DNA from: Nocardioides nitrophenolicus
GTDB lineage: Bacteria > Actinomycetota > Actinomycetes > Propionibacteriales > Nocardioidaceae
DNA length: 64,000 nucleotides
Direction: 5' to 3'
NCBI RefSeq assembly: GCF_016907515.1
Contig: NZ_JAFBBY010000001.1
Coordinates: forward strand, 2,728,001-2,792,000
The notes beneath the pieces were generated by a model that was given only the letters and a program-made list of their open reading frames with translations, was not told where the DNA came from and searched no databases. The first letter of the stretch is position 1. Every line of letters starts with the position of its first letter. Shown here piece after piece: positions 14,580-23,844 of this stretch. The translations under genes and the position numbers were made by a program.

Positions 14580-15767
14580 GTGAAGCGTGCGGAGCGCTGG
14601 CTGCCCGACCTGCTCGCCGCGGCGGCCGTCGTGGCGCTCGCGCTGGTCGAGGTCAAGGGCTCCGCCGAGGCGGACCCGTGGCCACCGCTGCTGGTGCTGG
14701 CCGGGGTCGCGCTCGCGGTCGGCCTGTGCCGGCGACTGCCGGGCGCGGCGCTGGTCGTGGCCTGGGGCACCGGCCTCGTCCAGCTGTGGCTCGGCGTCGA
14801 CCCGATGCTGACCGAGGTGGTGCTCGCCGCGGTCGCCTTCGGCTGCGCACGGTGGGGCAGCCTGCCGACGGTGTGGCTGAGCGGATTCTCGATCCCGGTC
14901 AGTGTGGGGCTCGCGGTGCTGATCACCTCGCCGTACTCCTTCTACCAGGCGCTCGACGTCCTCGGCATCAACCGGATCGCGGTGGAGACCTACCGCAGCG
15001 GTGGCTACGACTGGCGGATCGTCGCCGGGCTGATCGGCTTCGCGCTGATGGCGACGCCCTGGCTGCTGGGCCTGGCGCTGCGCTTCGCGGCCCGCTCGCA
15101 GGACTCCCGGCGCTCCCAGGTCGCCGCCGAGGCGCAGCGCGACCAGGCCGAGGAGATCGCCCGGCTGCGCGAGGAGCAGGCCCAGCTCGCGCGCGACGTG
15201 CACGACGTGGTCGGGCACTCGCTCGCCGTGATCCTCGCCCAGGCGGAGTCCGCGCAGTACCTCGAGGACGCCGACACCCAGGGCCTGAAGACCACGATGG
15301 CCAACATCGCCGGCTCGGCGCGCTCCTCGCTGGAGGACGTGCGCCAGGTGCTCGCCTCGACGTCGGAGTCGCAGGCCGGAGCGGTGCAGCACACCGACCT
15401 CGACAGCCTGGTCGACGGCGTACGCGCGAGCGGGCACGAGGTGCTGACGACCGAGGTCGGCACGCCGCAGCCGATGCCGCCGGAGCTGGCCGTCGTCGCG
15501 TTCCGAGTGCTTCAGGAGATGCTGACCAATGCGATCAAGCACGGCCGCCGCGACCAGCCGGTCCACGTCGAGCGGCACTGGGAGGGCGACCTGCGGATCG
15601 AGGTGCGCAACGCGGTGCTTCCGGGCGACGTCCCGCCCGGCGGGGGGCAGGGCCTCGACGGGATGCGACGCCGGCTGGAGGCGGTCGGTGGTCATCTCGA
15701 CGTACGCCGCCGGGCCGAGCCGCCGACCTTCACCGCGACCGCGTGGGTGCCGGTGAGGAACCGATGA
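14580..15767 (+). CDS. NarL-family sensor histidine kinase
   Basis: This 395-residue membrane kinase has about five or six N-terminal helices (residues 8-180), a coiled segment (RRSQVAAEAQRDQAEEIARLREEQ), then a HisKA_3 domain with the phosphoacceptor His in ARDVHDVVGHSLAVI and a HATPase domain (EMLTNAIKH, GQGLDGMRRRLEAVGG). GTG at 14580 follows GGAGGGAGGA. The kinase gene lies directly after ddl on the same strand, so it may sense the envelope and belong to the same operon. Its stop overlaps the regulator start (ATGA). Confidence 0.9.
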   Translation: MKRAERWLPDLLAAAAVVALALVEVKGSAEADPWPPLLVLAGVALAVGLCRRLPGAALVVAWGTGLVQLWLGVDPMLTEVVLAAVAFGCARWGSLPTVWLSGFSIPVSVGLAVLITSPYSFYQALDVLGINRIAVETYRSGGYDWRIVAGLIGFALMATPWLLGLALRFAARSQDSRRSQVAAEAQRDQAEEIARLREEQAQLARDVHDVVGHSLAVILAQAESAQYLEDADTQGLKTTMANIAGSARSSLEDVRQVLASTSESQAGAVQHTDLDSLVDGVRASGHEVLTTEVGTPQPMPPELAVVAFRVLQEMLTNAIKHGRRDQPVHVERHWEGDLRIEVRNAVLPGDVPPGGGQGLDGMRRRLEAVGGHLDVRRRAEPPTFTATAWVPVRNR

Positions 15768-16420
15768 TCGAGGTACTGCTCGTCGACGACCAGGAGCTCT
15801 TCCGCGAGGGCGTGCGGGTCATCGTCGACGCCCAGGACGGGATGGCTGTCGTCGGCACCGCCGCGGACGGTGTCGAGGCCGTCCGCCTGGTCGACGAGCT
15901 GGCGCCGGACGTGGTGCTGATGGACATCCGGATGCCGGAGATGGACGGCGTCGAGGCGACCCGGCAGATCTTCCTGCCCGACCGGGCGGCCCGCCGCGAG
16001 AAGCCGGTGCGGGTCGTCGTCCTCACCACCTTCAACCTCGACGACCGGGCCGCGACCGCGATCAGGTACGGCGCCAGCGGGTTCCTCCTCAAGGGGACCA
16101 CCCCGGTGATGCTGCGCGACGCGATCCGCACCGTGCACGCCGGCAACGCCGTGCTCGCGCCGGCGGACCTGTCCACCCTGCTGGACAGCCAGTTCAAGGC
16201 GGCCGCGGCGCCGCCGGCGGCGTACCTCGGCCTCACCGAGAAGGAGCGCGAGGTCTTCGCCGCGGTCGCCCGCGGGCTGTCCAACCAGGAGATCGCGGGG
16301 CAGGTCTTCCTCAGCGAGTCGACGGTGAAGACCCATGTGGGCGCGATCCTGCGCAAGCTCGGGCTGCGCGACCGGGTGCAGATCGTGGTGTTCGCCCACG
16401 AGCACGGGCTGGTGGGGTGA
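15764..16420 (+). CDS. NarL/LuxR-type response regulator
   Basis: This 218-residue regulator has a receiver domain (LLVDDQELFREGV, phosphoacceptor Asp in VVLMDIRMPEMDG, VVLTTF, Lys in FLLKGTTP) and a LuxR helix-turn-helix (LTEKEREVFAAVARGLSNQEIAGQ, with the recognition helix near ESTVKTHVGAILRKL). It is paired with the preceding kinase. Its targets are unknown; the upstream cell-wall genes are the obvious candidates. Confidence 0.93.
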   Translation: MIEVLLVDDQELFREGVRVIVDAQDGMAVVGTAADGVEAVRLVDELAPDVVLMDIRMPEMDGVEATRQIFLPDRAARREKPVRVVVLTTFNLDDRAATAIRYGASGFLLKGTTPVMLRDAIRTVHAGNAVLAPADLSTLLDSQFKAAAAPPAAYLGLTEKEREVFAAVARGLSNQEIAGQVFLSESTVKTHVGAILRKLGLRDRVQIVVFAHEHGLVG

Positions 16421-17034
16421 GCGTGCCGACCCGCGCCGACATCGTCACCTTCCACGACGCGCCGGTCCCGCCGGGTGCGACGCCCTGGGTGGCCGGCGGA
16501 CCGTCGCCCGACGTCGCGGTCGTCCCGGCCGACCCGGCCTGGCCCGCGCACTTCGAGGAGGTCGCGGCGCGGATCCGCGGCGCGCTCGGCTGGCGGGCGC
16601 TCGTCGTCGAGCACGTCGGCTCCACCGCCGTCCCGGGCCTGCCCGCGAAGCCGGTCATCGACATCGACCTGGTCGTCGCCGAGCCGGCCGAGGAGTCGGC
16701 GTACGTCCCGGCGCTGGAGGCGGTCGGCTTCGTGCTCCGCGTCCGCGAGCCCTGGTGGTTCGAGCACCGCCTGCTCCGCGGCGCCGACCCCGCCACCCAT
16801 CTCCACGTCTTCGGCCCCGACAGCCCCGAGACCGTCCGGCACCGGATCTTCCGCGACTGGCTGCGCGGCAACCCCGACGAGCGCGAGCGGTACGCCGCCG
16901 CCAAGCTCGCCGCGTCCGCCGCGGCGAGCGCCGCCGGCGAGCACGGCATGCAGTACAACGCCCGCAAGGAGCGGGTGGTCCGGGAGATCTACGCGCGGGC
17001 GTTCACGGCGGCGGGGCTGACGATCGACCCGTGA
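16417..17034 (+). CDS. GrpB/UPF0157 family protein
   Basis: This 205-residue protein has the GrpB (UPF0157) nucleotidyltransferase-like fold: the motif VEHVGSTAVPGLPAKPVIDIDLVV contains the conserved GST and the DxD pair, and HRLLRGADPATHLHVFGPDS and the FRDWLRGNP segment follow as in the family. The biological role of the family is not established. GTG at 16417 overlaps the regulator stop (GTGA), which places it at the end of the cell-wall/two-component transcript. Confidence 0.88.
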   Translation: MSVPTRADIVTFHDAPVPPGATPWVAGGPSPDVAVVPADPAWPAHFEEVAARIRGALGWRALVVEHVGSTAVPGLPAKPVIDIDLVVAEPAEESAYVPALEAVGFVLRVREPWWFEHRLLRGADPATHLHVFGPDSPETVRHRIFRDWLRGNPDERERYAAAKLAASAAASAAGEHGMQYNARKERVVREIYARAFTAAGLTIDP

Positions 17035-17059
17035 CAGCGTGTCACTACACTTCGGGTCC

Positions 17060-17401
17060 ATGCACCGGGTCGTCGCAGCAGGAGCCTTCGTGGTGCATGT
17101 GCTCTTCGTCGGCTTCACCGTGGTCGGTGGTTTCCTCGCCTGGCTGATGCCGTGGGTCTTCCTCCCCCACCTCGCCGCCGCGGCCTGGGGTGGCCGGATG
17201 GCCGCCACCGACGCGGCCTGCCCGCTGTCGCGGCTGGAGAACTGGGGCCGCGAGGGTGCCGGGAAGCCGCAGCTGCACGAGCGCGGGTTCATCGCCCACT
17301 ACTTCGAGGACCGGGTCTACCCCTCGCGCCTGTCCCGCCGGGTCGAGGTGGTCGTGGCGACCGTCATCCTCGGCTCGTGGCTCGGGTTCGCGGTGCGCTG
17401 A
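17060..17401 (+). CDS. DUF2784 family small membrane protein
   Basis: This 113-residue protein matches DUF2784: an N-terminal helix (VVAAGAFVVHVLFVGFTVVGGFLAW), a short second segment, the conserved CPLSRLENW with an H...YFEDRVYP stretch, and a last helix at the C-terminus. Function is unknown. ATG at 17060 is preferred to GTG at 17039 because it gives the usual family start. The last 85 bases overlap the convergent VOC gene. Confidence 0.8.
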   Translation: MHRVVAAGAFVVHVLFVGFTVVGGFLAWLMPWVFLPHLAAAAWGGRMAATDAACPLSRLENWGREGAGKPQLHERGFIAHYFEDRVYPSRLSRRVEVVVATVILGSWLGFAVR

Positions 17402-18012
17402 GCCCGCGCCGGCTCCCAGGCGAAGCCGTCCGGGTCGGTCGCCGCGGTGTCGCCGCCGACCAGGACCAGGCGGTGTGAGCCGCCGCCCTCGATCGGTACG
17501 CCGGCGTCCTTGGCCAGCGCCTTGCGGGGCAGCAGGCCGAGGGTCACCGCGCCCGATCCGGGCTCGAACTCGACGTACTTCCTGCCGAAGCTGCGCGCGA
17601 CCGCGAACCCGCGGTCGAGGTAGAACTGCTTGGTGGCGCTGATGTCGGCGCAGCCGAGGAGCAGCACGATGCTCTCGATCTCACGCGTGGCCGGTCCCTT
17701 GTTCCTCTTCGAGGAGCTGACCACCTTCCAGATCGCGCCGTCGGGCGCGCGCAGCACGCCGCCGTAGCCCCAGAACGACCTGGTCACGGGCTTGATCGTC
17801 GTGGCGCCCGCCGCCACGGCGGACGCGACCAGGCTGTCGACGTCGGCGGGCTGCGCCATGGTCAGCGAGACGTGGAAGCCGCGGAAGCCCTCGGTGGGCG
17901 CGTCCGTGGCGCGGACGTCGAGCGGCAGGTCCGGGCCGAAGGCGCGGGCGTAGAAGTCACGGGCGGCGGCCGGGTCGGCCACCTCGAGGAGGAGGGTGTC
18001 GAGGGAGTTCAT
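17317..18012 (-). CDS. Two-domain glyoxalase/bleomycin-resistance (VOC) protein
   Basis: This 231-residue protein consists of two VOC (beta-alpha-beta-beta-beta) modules: the first begins LDTLLLEVADPAAARDFYARAFG and ends GAIWKVV, the second begins ESIVLLLGCADISATKQFYLDRGF and ends DPDGFAWEPA. The spacing fits a single-chain metal site, but the substrate is not known. The C-terminal 25 or so residues after DGFAWE are read from DNA that also encodes the end of DUF2784 on the other strand, so that tail may be poorly conserved. Confidence 0.8.
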   Translation of the reverse strand: MNSLDTLLLEVADPAAARDFYARAFGPDLPLDVRATDAPTEGFRGFHVSLTMAQPADVDSLVASAVAAGATTIKPVTRSFWGYGGVLRAPDGAIWKVVSSSKRNKGPATREIESIVLLLGCADISATKQFYLDRGFAVARSFGRKYVEFEPGSGAVTLGLLPRKALAKDAGVPIEGGGSHRLVLVGGDTAATDPDGFAWEPARAQRTANPSHEPRMTVATTTSTRRDRREG

Positions 18013-18065
18013 GTCCCCGACGCTAGGTCCAGCGGCCGCTCCCCGCTTCTCGATTCCTGACGACC

Positions 18066-18938
18066 TCAGCCGGCGACCGGCAGGTCGTACGTCGCCCGGG
18101 TGTTCCCGGCGAAGAAGCGCTCGGCCTCGGCCGGGCTCGCCAGCGAGCCGACGAGCGGGACGATCACCGCGAGCAGGTCGGCGTGCCGCACGTGCAGCGA
18201 GTCGATCGGCATGTTCGACCCGAAGAGCAGCCGGTCCCAGCCCCAGGCGTCGACGGCGCCCTCGAGCCACGGCCGGACGGTGTCGGCGTCCACCTCGGGG
18301 AGCACCATGCCGAGGCCGGAGAACTTGCACACCCAGTCGGTGCTCTCCGCGACGGTGCGCTGGGTCGCCGCCCAGGCGGCGCGCCCGTCGGGCGTGATGT
18401 CGTGGGGCGTGCCCAGGTGCTCGAGGACGACGGCCAGGCCGGGGTGGGCGGCGAGGACGTCGACCCAGGCGGGCAGGCTGCCGGGCGAGGCGACCAGGTC
18501 GAAGACCAGGCCGTGGCCGGCCAGCCAGTCGAGGAGCACCGGGGTCGCCGGGGAGTCGGGCTCCAGGCCGCCGTAGACCCGGGCACCGCGGAAGCGCACC
18601 GAGGCCGCCTGCTCGTCGAGGTGGGCGACCAGCTCGGCTGCCGGGAGGAGCGGGTCGACGGTGCCGATGGTGACCGCCGGCACCGGGGCGGCGGCGAGCT
18701 CCTCCTCCAGCCAGCGCGCCTCGGCGAGATAGGCGTGCGGTGCGGTGGCGGCCGAGACGTGGACCAGGCCGCCCAGCGGCACCCCGGCGTGGTGGTCCGC
18801 GTAGTCGGTGTACCGATGGCGGTCCAGCAGCCACGGGCTCGCGGCGTGCTCGGCGAAGGCGTGCAGGCCCGGGTACCACGGATGGGCCGCCGGGTCCCAG
18901 AGATGGGCGTGGGCGTCGACGATGGTCGGTGGGGTCAT
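18066..18938 (-). CDS. Amidohydrolase family protein (Amidohydro_2, lactonase-like)
   Basis: This 290-residue TIM-barrel hydrolase begins with the metal-binding DAHAHLWD and continues with the family motifs RGARVYGG, VLEHLGTPH and CKFSGLGM. The C-terminal motif reads FGSNMPID, where many relatives have an Asp metal ligand (FGSDxP); Asn at this place also occurs in natural members and may mark a lactonase subgroup. Relatives include L-fuconolactonase and 2-pyrone-4,6-dicarboxylate lactonase. An SDR dehydrogenase lies upstream on the same strand, so the pair could oxidise a sugar or cyclic alcohol and open the lactone. Confidence 0.78.
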   Translation of the reverse strand: MTPPTIVDAHAHLWDPAAHPWYPGLHAFAEHAASPWLLDRHRYTDYADHHAGVPLGGLVHVSAATAPHAYLAEARWLEEELAAAPVPAVTIGTVDPLLPAAELVAHLDEQAASVRFRGARVYGGLEPDSPATPVLLDWLAGHGLVFDLVASPGSLPAWVDVLAAHPGLAVVLEHLGTPHDITPDGRAAWAATQRTVAESTDWVCKFSGLGMVLPEVDADTVRPWLEGAVDAWGWDRLLFGSNMPIDSLHVRHADLLAVIVPLVGSLASPAEAERFFAGNTRATYDLPVAG

Positions 18939-18970
18939 GGGGGCTCCTCGGATTGGGGACAGGTGGTGGC

Positions 18971-19717
18971 TCAGTGCATGGTCAGGCCGCCGCTGACGCT
19001 CAGCGTCTGGCCGGTGACATAGCCGGCGTCGGGGCTGCTGAGCCAGGCGATGGCGGCGGCGATGTCGTCGGGGTCGCCGAGCCGCCGGCCGGGGATCGCC
19101 GCGACCAGCTTGTCCAGCATCGCCTGCCGGCCGGCCATGTGCTCCTCGACCATCCGCCCGCGCACCGGACCCGGGCACACCACGTTGACGGTGACCCCGT
19201 CGCGGGCGTGCTCGCGGGCGAGGGACTTGGCCAGGCCGAGCAGGCCGGCCTTGCTCGCCGCGTACGCCGCCTCGTGGGCCGCCCCGGCCCGCGCGCTGTC
19301 GGAGGCGACGTACACGATCCGGGGGTGGGTGGCGCGGGCCAGCGCCGGCAGCAGCGCCTGGCTGAGCAGCATCGGACCGCGCAGGTTGACCCGGAGCAGC
19401 CGGTCCCAGGTGGCCGGCGTGCTGTCGACGAAGCGGCCGACCGCGGCCACCCCAGCGCACGACACCAGTGCGCTCACCTGCTCGGCGGCGGCCCGCTCCG
19501 CGACGGCGCGCACCGAGCGCTCGTCGGCGAGGTCGAGGTACGTCGCGGCGGCGTGCTGCCCGAGCTCGTCGGCCCGTTCCCGCGTGGCCGGCAGGTCCAC
19601 GTCGGCGAGCAGCACCCGCCAACCGTCGGCATGGAGCCGCGCGGCGGTGCTGGCGCCGACGTCGCCGGCGGCGCCGGTGACCAGGGCGAGGGGCAGAGCG
19701 GTGGGCGGGAGGTTCAT
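18971..19717 (-). CDS. Short-chain dehydrogenase/reductase
   Basis: This 248-residue classical SDR has the cofactor motif TGAAGDVG (TGxxxGxG), a CAG variant of NNAG, a catalytic Ser in YVASDSARAG and the YxxxK motif in AAYAASKAG. The substrate is unknown. It is the first gene of a two-gene unit with the amidohydrolase, and a TetR regulator is transcribed away from it, with a perfect palindrome in the shared promoter region. Confidence 0.88.
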   Translation of the reverse strand: MNLPPTALPLALVTGAAGDVGASTAARLHADGWRVLLADVDLPATRERADELGQHAAATYLDLADERSVRAVAERAAAEQVSALVSCAGVAAVGRFVDSTPATWDRLLRVNLRGPMLLSQALLPALARATHPRIVYVASDSARAGAAHEAAYAASKAGLLGLAKSLAREHARDGVTVNVVCPGPVRGRMVEEHMAGRQAMLDKLVAAIPGRRLGDPDDIAAAIAWLSSPDAGYVTGQTLSVSGGLTMH

Positions 19718-19728
19718 GGAGATCGACC

Positions 19729-19742
19729 GTAGCGATCGCTAC
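19729..19742. promoter_or_regulatory. Palindromic operator between SDR and TetR genes
   Basis: GTAGCGATCGCTAC is a perfect 14-base palindrome, 12 bases upstream of the SDR start and 66 bases upstream of the TetR start. A partial copy (GCTACGATC) lies near 19790. It is the best candidate site for the TetR protein. Confidence 0.55.
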
Positions 19743-19807
19743 CAACCCTCGGCAAGGCGTATCTGGGCGATTTCGGCGAAGGCGGAGCGTCCGCTACGAT
19801 CCCCGAC

Positions 19808-20413
19808 ATGGCGCAGGACGGCGGCGGGACCGCGACCCCGGTCTCGCCCCGGCGCCGACAGATCCTCGACGCCGCGGCTCCGCTCTTCGCCGCCCACGGC
19901 GTCGCCGCCACCTCCGTGCGCGACATCGCGACCGCCGCCGACCTCAAGTCCGGCAGCCTCTACCACCAGTTCGCCGCCAAGGAGGAGATCGCCGGGGAGC
20001 TGGTGGCCGCCTATGTCGCCGAGCTCGGCACGGCGTACGACGCCGAGCTGGCCGGCGCCCGCACCGGCGCCGACCGGGTCGTCGGCCTGATCCGGGCGTC
20101 CCTGCGCGTGATGCACCGCCACCCGCACGCCTCGCAGATCTACGAGCGCGACGCGGCCCTGCTACGCGCCGCGGGGACGCCGGCCGGGCTGCGCGAGATC
20201 ACCAACGGCCTGCAGGAGGCGTGGCTGGCGAGCCTGCGCGCCGGGATGGCCGACGGCTCGGTGCGGGCCGGACTCGACGTACGGGTGGCCTTCCGGCTGA
20301 TCCGGGACGGGCTGTGGCTGACCGTGCGCTGGTACCAGCCCTCGCAGGTCTACCCGCTCGAGCGGCTCGAGGAGGAGTGCATCGCGCTCTACCTCGCCGG
20401 CATCCGCGCCTGA
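19808..20413 (+). CDS. TetR/AcrR family regulator (KstR2-like C-terminal domain)
   Basis: This 201-residue repressor has an N-terminal TetR helix-turn-helix (RRRQILDAAAPLFAAHG, TSVRDIATAADLKSGSLYHQFAAKEE) and a ligand domain resembling the KstR2 group (VRWYQPSQVYPLERLEEE near the end). KstR2 in mycobacteria senses a CoA thioester, but the ligand here is unknown. It is divergent from the SDR-amidohydrolase pair, its probable target. It converges on copA with an 11-base gap. Confidence 0.9.
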   Translation: MAQDGGGTATPVSPRRRQILDAAAPLFAAHGVAATSVRDIATAADLKSGSLYHQFAAKEEIAGELVAAYVAELGTAYDAELAGARTGADRVVGLIRASLRVMHRHPHASQIYERDAALLRAAGTPAGLREITNGLQEAWLASLRAGMADGSVRAGLDVRVAFRLIRDGLWLTVRWYQPSQVYPLERLEEECIALYLAGIRA

Positions 20414-20424
20414 TCGGCCCGTGG

Positions 20425-22701
20425 TCAGCCGGCGGTGGCCCGGAACCGACGCAGCCGCAGGCTGTTGGACACCACGAACACCGACGAGAAGGCCATCGCC
20501 GCACCCGCGAGCATCGGGTTCAGCAGCCCCGCGGCGGCCAACGGCAGCGCGGCGACGTTGTAGGCGAAGGCCCAGAACAGGTTGCCCTTGATCGTGGCCA
20601 GGGTCCGGCGCGAGAGCCGGATCGCGTCGACCGCGACCCGCAGGTCACCGCGGACCAGGGTGAGGTCGCTGGCCTCGATCGCCACGTCGGTGCCGGTGCC
20701 CATGGCCAGGCCGAGATCGGCCTGGGCGAGGGCGGCGGCGTCGTTGACACCGTCGCCGACCATCGCGACCACGCGGCCCTCGTCCTGCAGCCGCTGGACG
20801 ACGTCGACCTTGTCGGCGGGCAGCACGTCGGCGATCACGTCCGCCTCGTCGATGCCGACCTCCGCGGCCACGGTGCGCGCCACGACGGCGTTGTCGCCGG
20901 TCAGCAGCACCGGGCGCAGGCCCAGTCCGCGGAGCTCGGCGATGGCGGTGGCGGACGTCGGCTTGACGGCGTCCGCGACCACGATCACGCCGCGCGCCCG
21001 GCCGTCCCAGCCGACCGCGACGGCCGTGCCGCCGGTGCGCTGGGCCTCCTCGAGTGCCGACGTCAGGGCCGGCGAGAGATGCTGGGACCACTCCTCGAGC
21101 AGCCGGGGCCTCCCGACGAGCACCGCGTGCGACGCGTCGCCGTCCACCAGGACGCCCTGGACCCCGAGGCCCTCCACGTTGGCGAAGTCCTCGACCGCCG
21201 GGAGCGGTCCGGCCTCCCGGGCGGCGTCGGCGATGGCGCGCGCGATCGGGTGCTCGGAGGCGTCCTCGAGCGCGCCGGCGTATCGCAGCACCTCGGCGGC
21301 GTCCTCGCCCTCGGCCGCGATCACCTCGCGCAGCGTCATCCTGCCGGTGGTCACGGTGCCGGTCTTGTCGAGCACGACGGTGTCGACGGCCTTCGTCGAC
21401 TCCAGCACCTCGGGTCCCTTGATCAGGATGCCGAGCTGGGCGCCGCGGCCGGTGCCGACCATGAGGGCGGTCGGCGTGGCCAGGCCGAGGGCGCACGGGC
21501 AGGCGATGATCAGGACGGCGACCGCCGCCGTGAACGCCGCCGCCAGCCCGTTGCCCGTCCCCAGCCAGAAGCCGAGCGTGCCGGCCGCGAGCAGGATGAC
21601 GATGGGCACGAAGATCCCCGAGATCCGGTCGGCCAGGCGCTGCACCTGGGCCTTGCCGTTCTGGGCGTCCTCGACCAGCCGCGCCATCTGGGCGAGCTGG
21701 GTGTCGCCGCCGACCCGGGTGGTCCGGACGACGAGCCGCCCTCCCGCGTTGACCGTCGCGCCGACCACGGGGTCGCCCGCGCCGACCTCGACGGGGACCG
21801 ACTCGCCGGTCAGCATCGAGGCGTCGACCGCGGAGCTGCCGCGCTCCACCACGCCGTCGGCGGCGATCTTCTCGCCCGGGCGGACGACGAACAGGTCGTC
21901 CACCTTCAGCTCCGCGACGGGGATCCGGGACTCGGTGACGCCGTCGGGCCCGAGGATCGCGACCTCCTTGGCCCCGAGCTCGAGCAGCGCCTTGAGCGCC
22001 GCGCCGGCCCGCCGCTTGGAGCGCTGCTCGAAGTAGCGCCCGGCCAGGATGAACGTCGTGACGCCCGCCGCGGCCTCGAGGTAGATGTTGCCGCTGCCGT
22101 CGCTGCGCTCGATGGTGAGCTCGAAGGGGTGCTTCATGCCGGTCATCCCGGCGGTGCCCCAGAACAGTGCGTAGAGCGACCAGCCCAGCGCCGCGAGCGT
22201 CCCGAGGGAGATGAGCGTGTCCATGGTGGACGTGCCGTGACGCAGGTTGGTCCATGCCGCCCGGTGGAACGGGTAGGCGCCCCACACCACGACCGGCGCG
22301 GCGAGCGTCAGCGAGAGCCACTGCCAGTTGTCGAACTGGAACGCGGGCACCATCGCCATCGCGATCACCGGGACGGTCAGCAGGGCCGAGATCACCAGCC
22401 GGTTGCGCAGCGGGGTGATCGGATCCGGCTCGGCCGCGAGGCTCTCGCCCTCGGCCGCGGGCGGCCGGGGGAGCGAGGCGCCGTAGCCGGCCGCCTCGAC
22501 GGCGGCCACCAGGTCGTCGGTCGAGACGCCCTCGGCGTAGCTCACCTTCGCCTTCTCGGTCGCGTAGTTGACCGTCGCGGTCACGCCCTCGAGCTTGTTG
22601 AGCTTGCGCTCGATCCGGTTGGCGCACGACGCGCAGGTCATCCCGGTGAGCGCGAGCTCGACCTGCTGGTCGGGGGTCGCGGGGTCAGTGTGCGTGTCCA
22701 C
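20425..22701 (-). CDS. copA: Copper-exporting P1B-type ATPase
   Basis: This 758-residue membrane ATPase exports Cu(I). It has one N-terminal heavy-metal domain (GMTCASC), the transmembrane CPC motif (IACPCALG), the phosphorylation motif DKTGTVTTG, the HP motif (SEHPIARA), the TGES actuator loop and the hinge [13 protein letters not shown] at 22701 follows GGAGAG and overlaps the end of the upstream gene by 17 bases, so the two are coupled. The operon order is csoR, copZ, HVHP protein, copA. Confidence 0.95.
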   Translation of the reverse strand: MDTHTDPATPDQQVELALTGMTCASCANRIERKLNKLEGVTATVNYATEKAKVSYAEGVSTDDLVAAVEAAGYGASLPRPPAAEGESLAAEPDPITPLRNRLVISALLTVPVIAMAMVPAFQFDNWQWLSLTLAAPVVVWGAYPFHRAAWTNLRHGTSTMDTLISLGTLAALGWSLYALFWGTAGMTGMKHPFELTIERSDGSGNIYLEAAAGVTTFILAGRYFEQRSKRRAGAALKALLELGAKEVAILGPDGVTESRIPVAELKVDDLFVVRPGEKIAADGVVERGSSAVDASMLTGESVPVEVGAGDPVVGATVNAGGRLVVRTTRVGGDTQLAQMARLVEDAQNGKAQVQRLADRISGIFVPIVILLAAGTLGFWLGTGNGLAAAFTAAVAVLIIACPCALGLATPTALMVGTGRGAQLGILIKGPEVLESTKAVDTVVLDKTGTVTTGRMTLREVIAAEGEDAAEVLRYAGALEDASEHPIARAIADAAREAGPLPAVEDFANVEGLGVQGVLVDGDASHAVLVGRPRLLEEWSQHLSPALTSALEEAQRTGGTAVAVGWDGRARGVIVVADAVKPTSATAIAELRGLGLRPVLLTGDNAVVARTVAAEVGIDEADVIADVLPADKVDVVQRLQDEGRVVAMVGDGVNDAAALAQADLGLAMGTGTDVAIEASDLTLVRGDLRVAVDAIRLSRRTLATIKGNLFWAFAYNVAALPLAAAGLLNPMLAGAAMAFSSVFVVSNSLRLRRFRATAG

Positions 22702-23599
22702 TGCTCTCTCCGTGCTCCTGGGGCCGGCTCTCCCCGGTGCCCCCGGCGGTGACGGTGAACGCCGCGGTGCGGACGACGCCGTCGTGCTGGAAGTCGAGGT
22801 AGAGGTGGTAGGTCCCGGCGCTCGGGACCGCGGTGTGGAAGACGACGTCGGGGCCGGGCGCCGTCGTACCGTCGCCGGGCTCGCCGTCCGGGTGGACGTG
22901 GAGGTAGGCGAGGTCGCCGCCGCGCAGCGCGACCAGGTGGCCGTAGGCACCGAGGTAGGGCTGCAGGTCGGTGACCGGCCGCCCGTCCTTGCTGACGCTC
23001 AGCGTGAGCATCGCGTCGGCGCCGGCGGACAGGTCGCCGTCGAGGGTGACCTGGTAGCCGTCGACGGTGGTGGTGCGGCTCTCCTCGGTGGCGGGCGCGG
23101 CCTCGTAGACGCCGTCGACCGCGAGGTCGGTGCCGAGCGTGAGCGCCTCGCCGCCGGTGGCCTTGAAGTCCGCGAACAGCCGCCAGCTGCCCGGCGTCAG
23201 CGCGAGGTCGGTCGACCAGGTGCCGCCGTCGAGGGTGGGGTGGACGTGCTGGAAGCCACTGAAGTCGCGTCGTACGGCGATCAGGTGGAGCTGCTTCTCG
23301 TGCTGGACGTCGTACGACGTCACGGGGGCGCCGTCGGGTCCGGTGATGGTGAAGCTCACCGGCACCGCGCTCCCGGCGGGGGCCTCGGCGCGGTCGAGGG
23401 TGAGGGTGTAGCCGTCCTGCGAGGTCATGAGTCCTCCTGGGATCTCGGTCGTCGTCCCGGCGTCGGAGCTCTGGTGGGCGTCGTGGGCGGTCGGCTCCTC
23501 GACGTCGACCGGGCCGACGACCCGGCCGGCGAGGAGCGCGATGCCGAACACGACCGCGGCGACGCCGGCGAAGCCGGCCAGCCGCGCCGGGGTGTTCAT
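22685..23599 (-). CDS. Membrane-anchored protein with two repeated HVHP domains (copper operon)
   Basis: This 304-residue protein has an N-terminal signal-anchor helix ([23 protein letters not shown]) and is otherwise extracytoplasmic. Two repeated beta-rich units are visible: each starts DGY-x-(L/V)-TLD, carries HL(I/V)A(V/L)R, and ends in HVHP (FQHVHPT and YLHVHPD). A third His-rich stretch closes the protein ([10 protein letters not shown]). The clustered His suggests copper binding. It sits between copZ and copA with overlaps on both sides. Similar proteins are common in actinobacterial copper operons, but I know of no proven function. Confidence 0.7.
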   Translation of the reverse strand: MNTPARLAGFAGVAAVVFGIALLAGRVVGPVDVEEPTAHDAHQSSDAGTTTEIPGGLMTSQDGYTLTLDRAEAPAGSAVPVSFTITGPDGAPVTSYDVQHEKQLHLIAVRRDFSGFQHVHPTLDGGTWSTDLALTPGSWRLFADFKATGGEALTLGTDLAVDGVYEAAPATEESRTTTVDGYQVTLDGDLSAGADAMLTLSVSKDGRPVTDLQPYLGAYGHLVALRGGDLAYLHVHPDGEPGDGTTAPGPDVVFHTAVPSAGTYHLYLDFQHDGVVRTAAFTVTAGGTGESRPQEHGESSGHAH

Positions 23600-23802
23600 G
23601 CGAGCTGGTAGCCGGCCTCCTCGACGGCGGCCTTGACGGCGGACTCGTCGAGGGGGGCGGCGCTGGTGATGGTGACCGCACCGGTGGGCAGGTCGACGGC
23701 GACGTCCTCGACGCCGGCGAGCTCCTGCACCTCCTCGGTGACGGAGGCGACGCAGTGGCCGCAGGTCATGCCGGTGACGGTGAAGGTCTGGGTGGTGCTC
23801 AT
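23596..23802 (-). CDS. copZ: Copper chaperone, heavy-metal-associated domain
   Basis: This 68-residue protein is a single HMA domain with the metal motif GMTCGHC near the N-terminus and the expected beta-alpha-beta-beta-alpha-beta pattern. It should carry Cu(I) to CopA or CsoR in the cytoplasm. Its stop overlaps the next start (ATGA), and it follows csoR by 59 bases, a gap that contains a perfect hairpin. Confidence 0.92.
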   Translation of the reverse strand: MSTTQTFTVTGMTCGHCVASVTEEVQELAGVEDVAVDLPTGAVTITSAAPLDESAVKAAVEEAGYQLA

Positions 23803-23844
23803 CGGAGCTTCCTCTCGGTGGGTGGGTGATGCGGGATCGGGACG

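Noticed and set aside
11806..16420. A canonical vancomycin-resistance (van) operon
   Set aside because: There is no vanH, the ligase keeps the D-Ala-D-Ala Tyr loop, the racemase lacks a membrane domain, and the two-component system is NarL type, not VanRS type.
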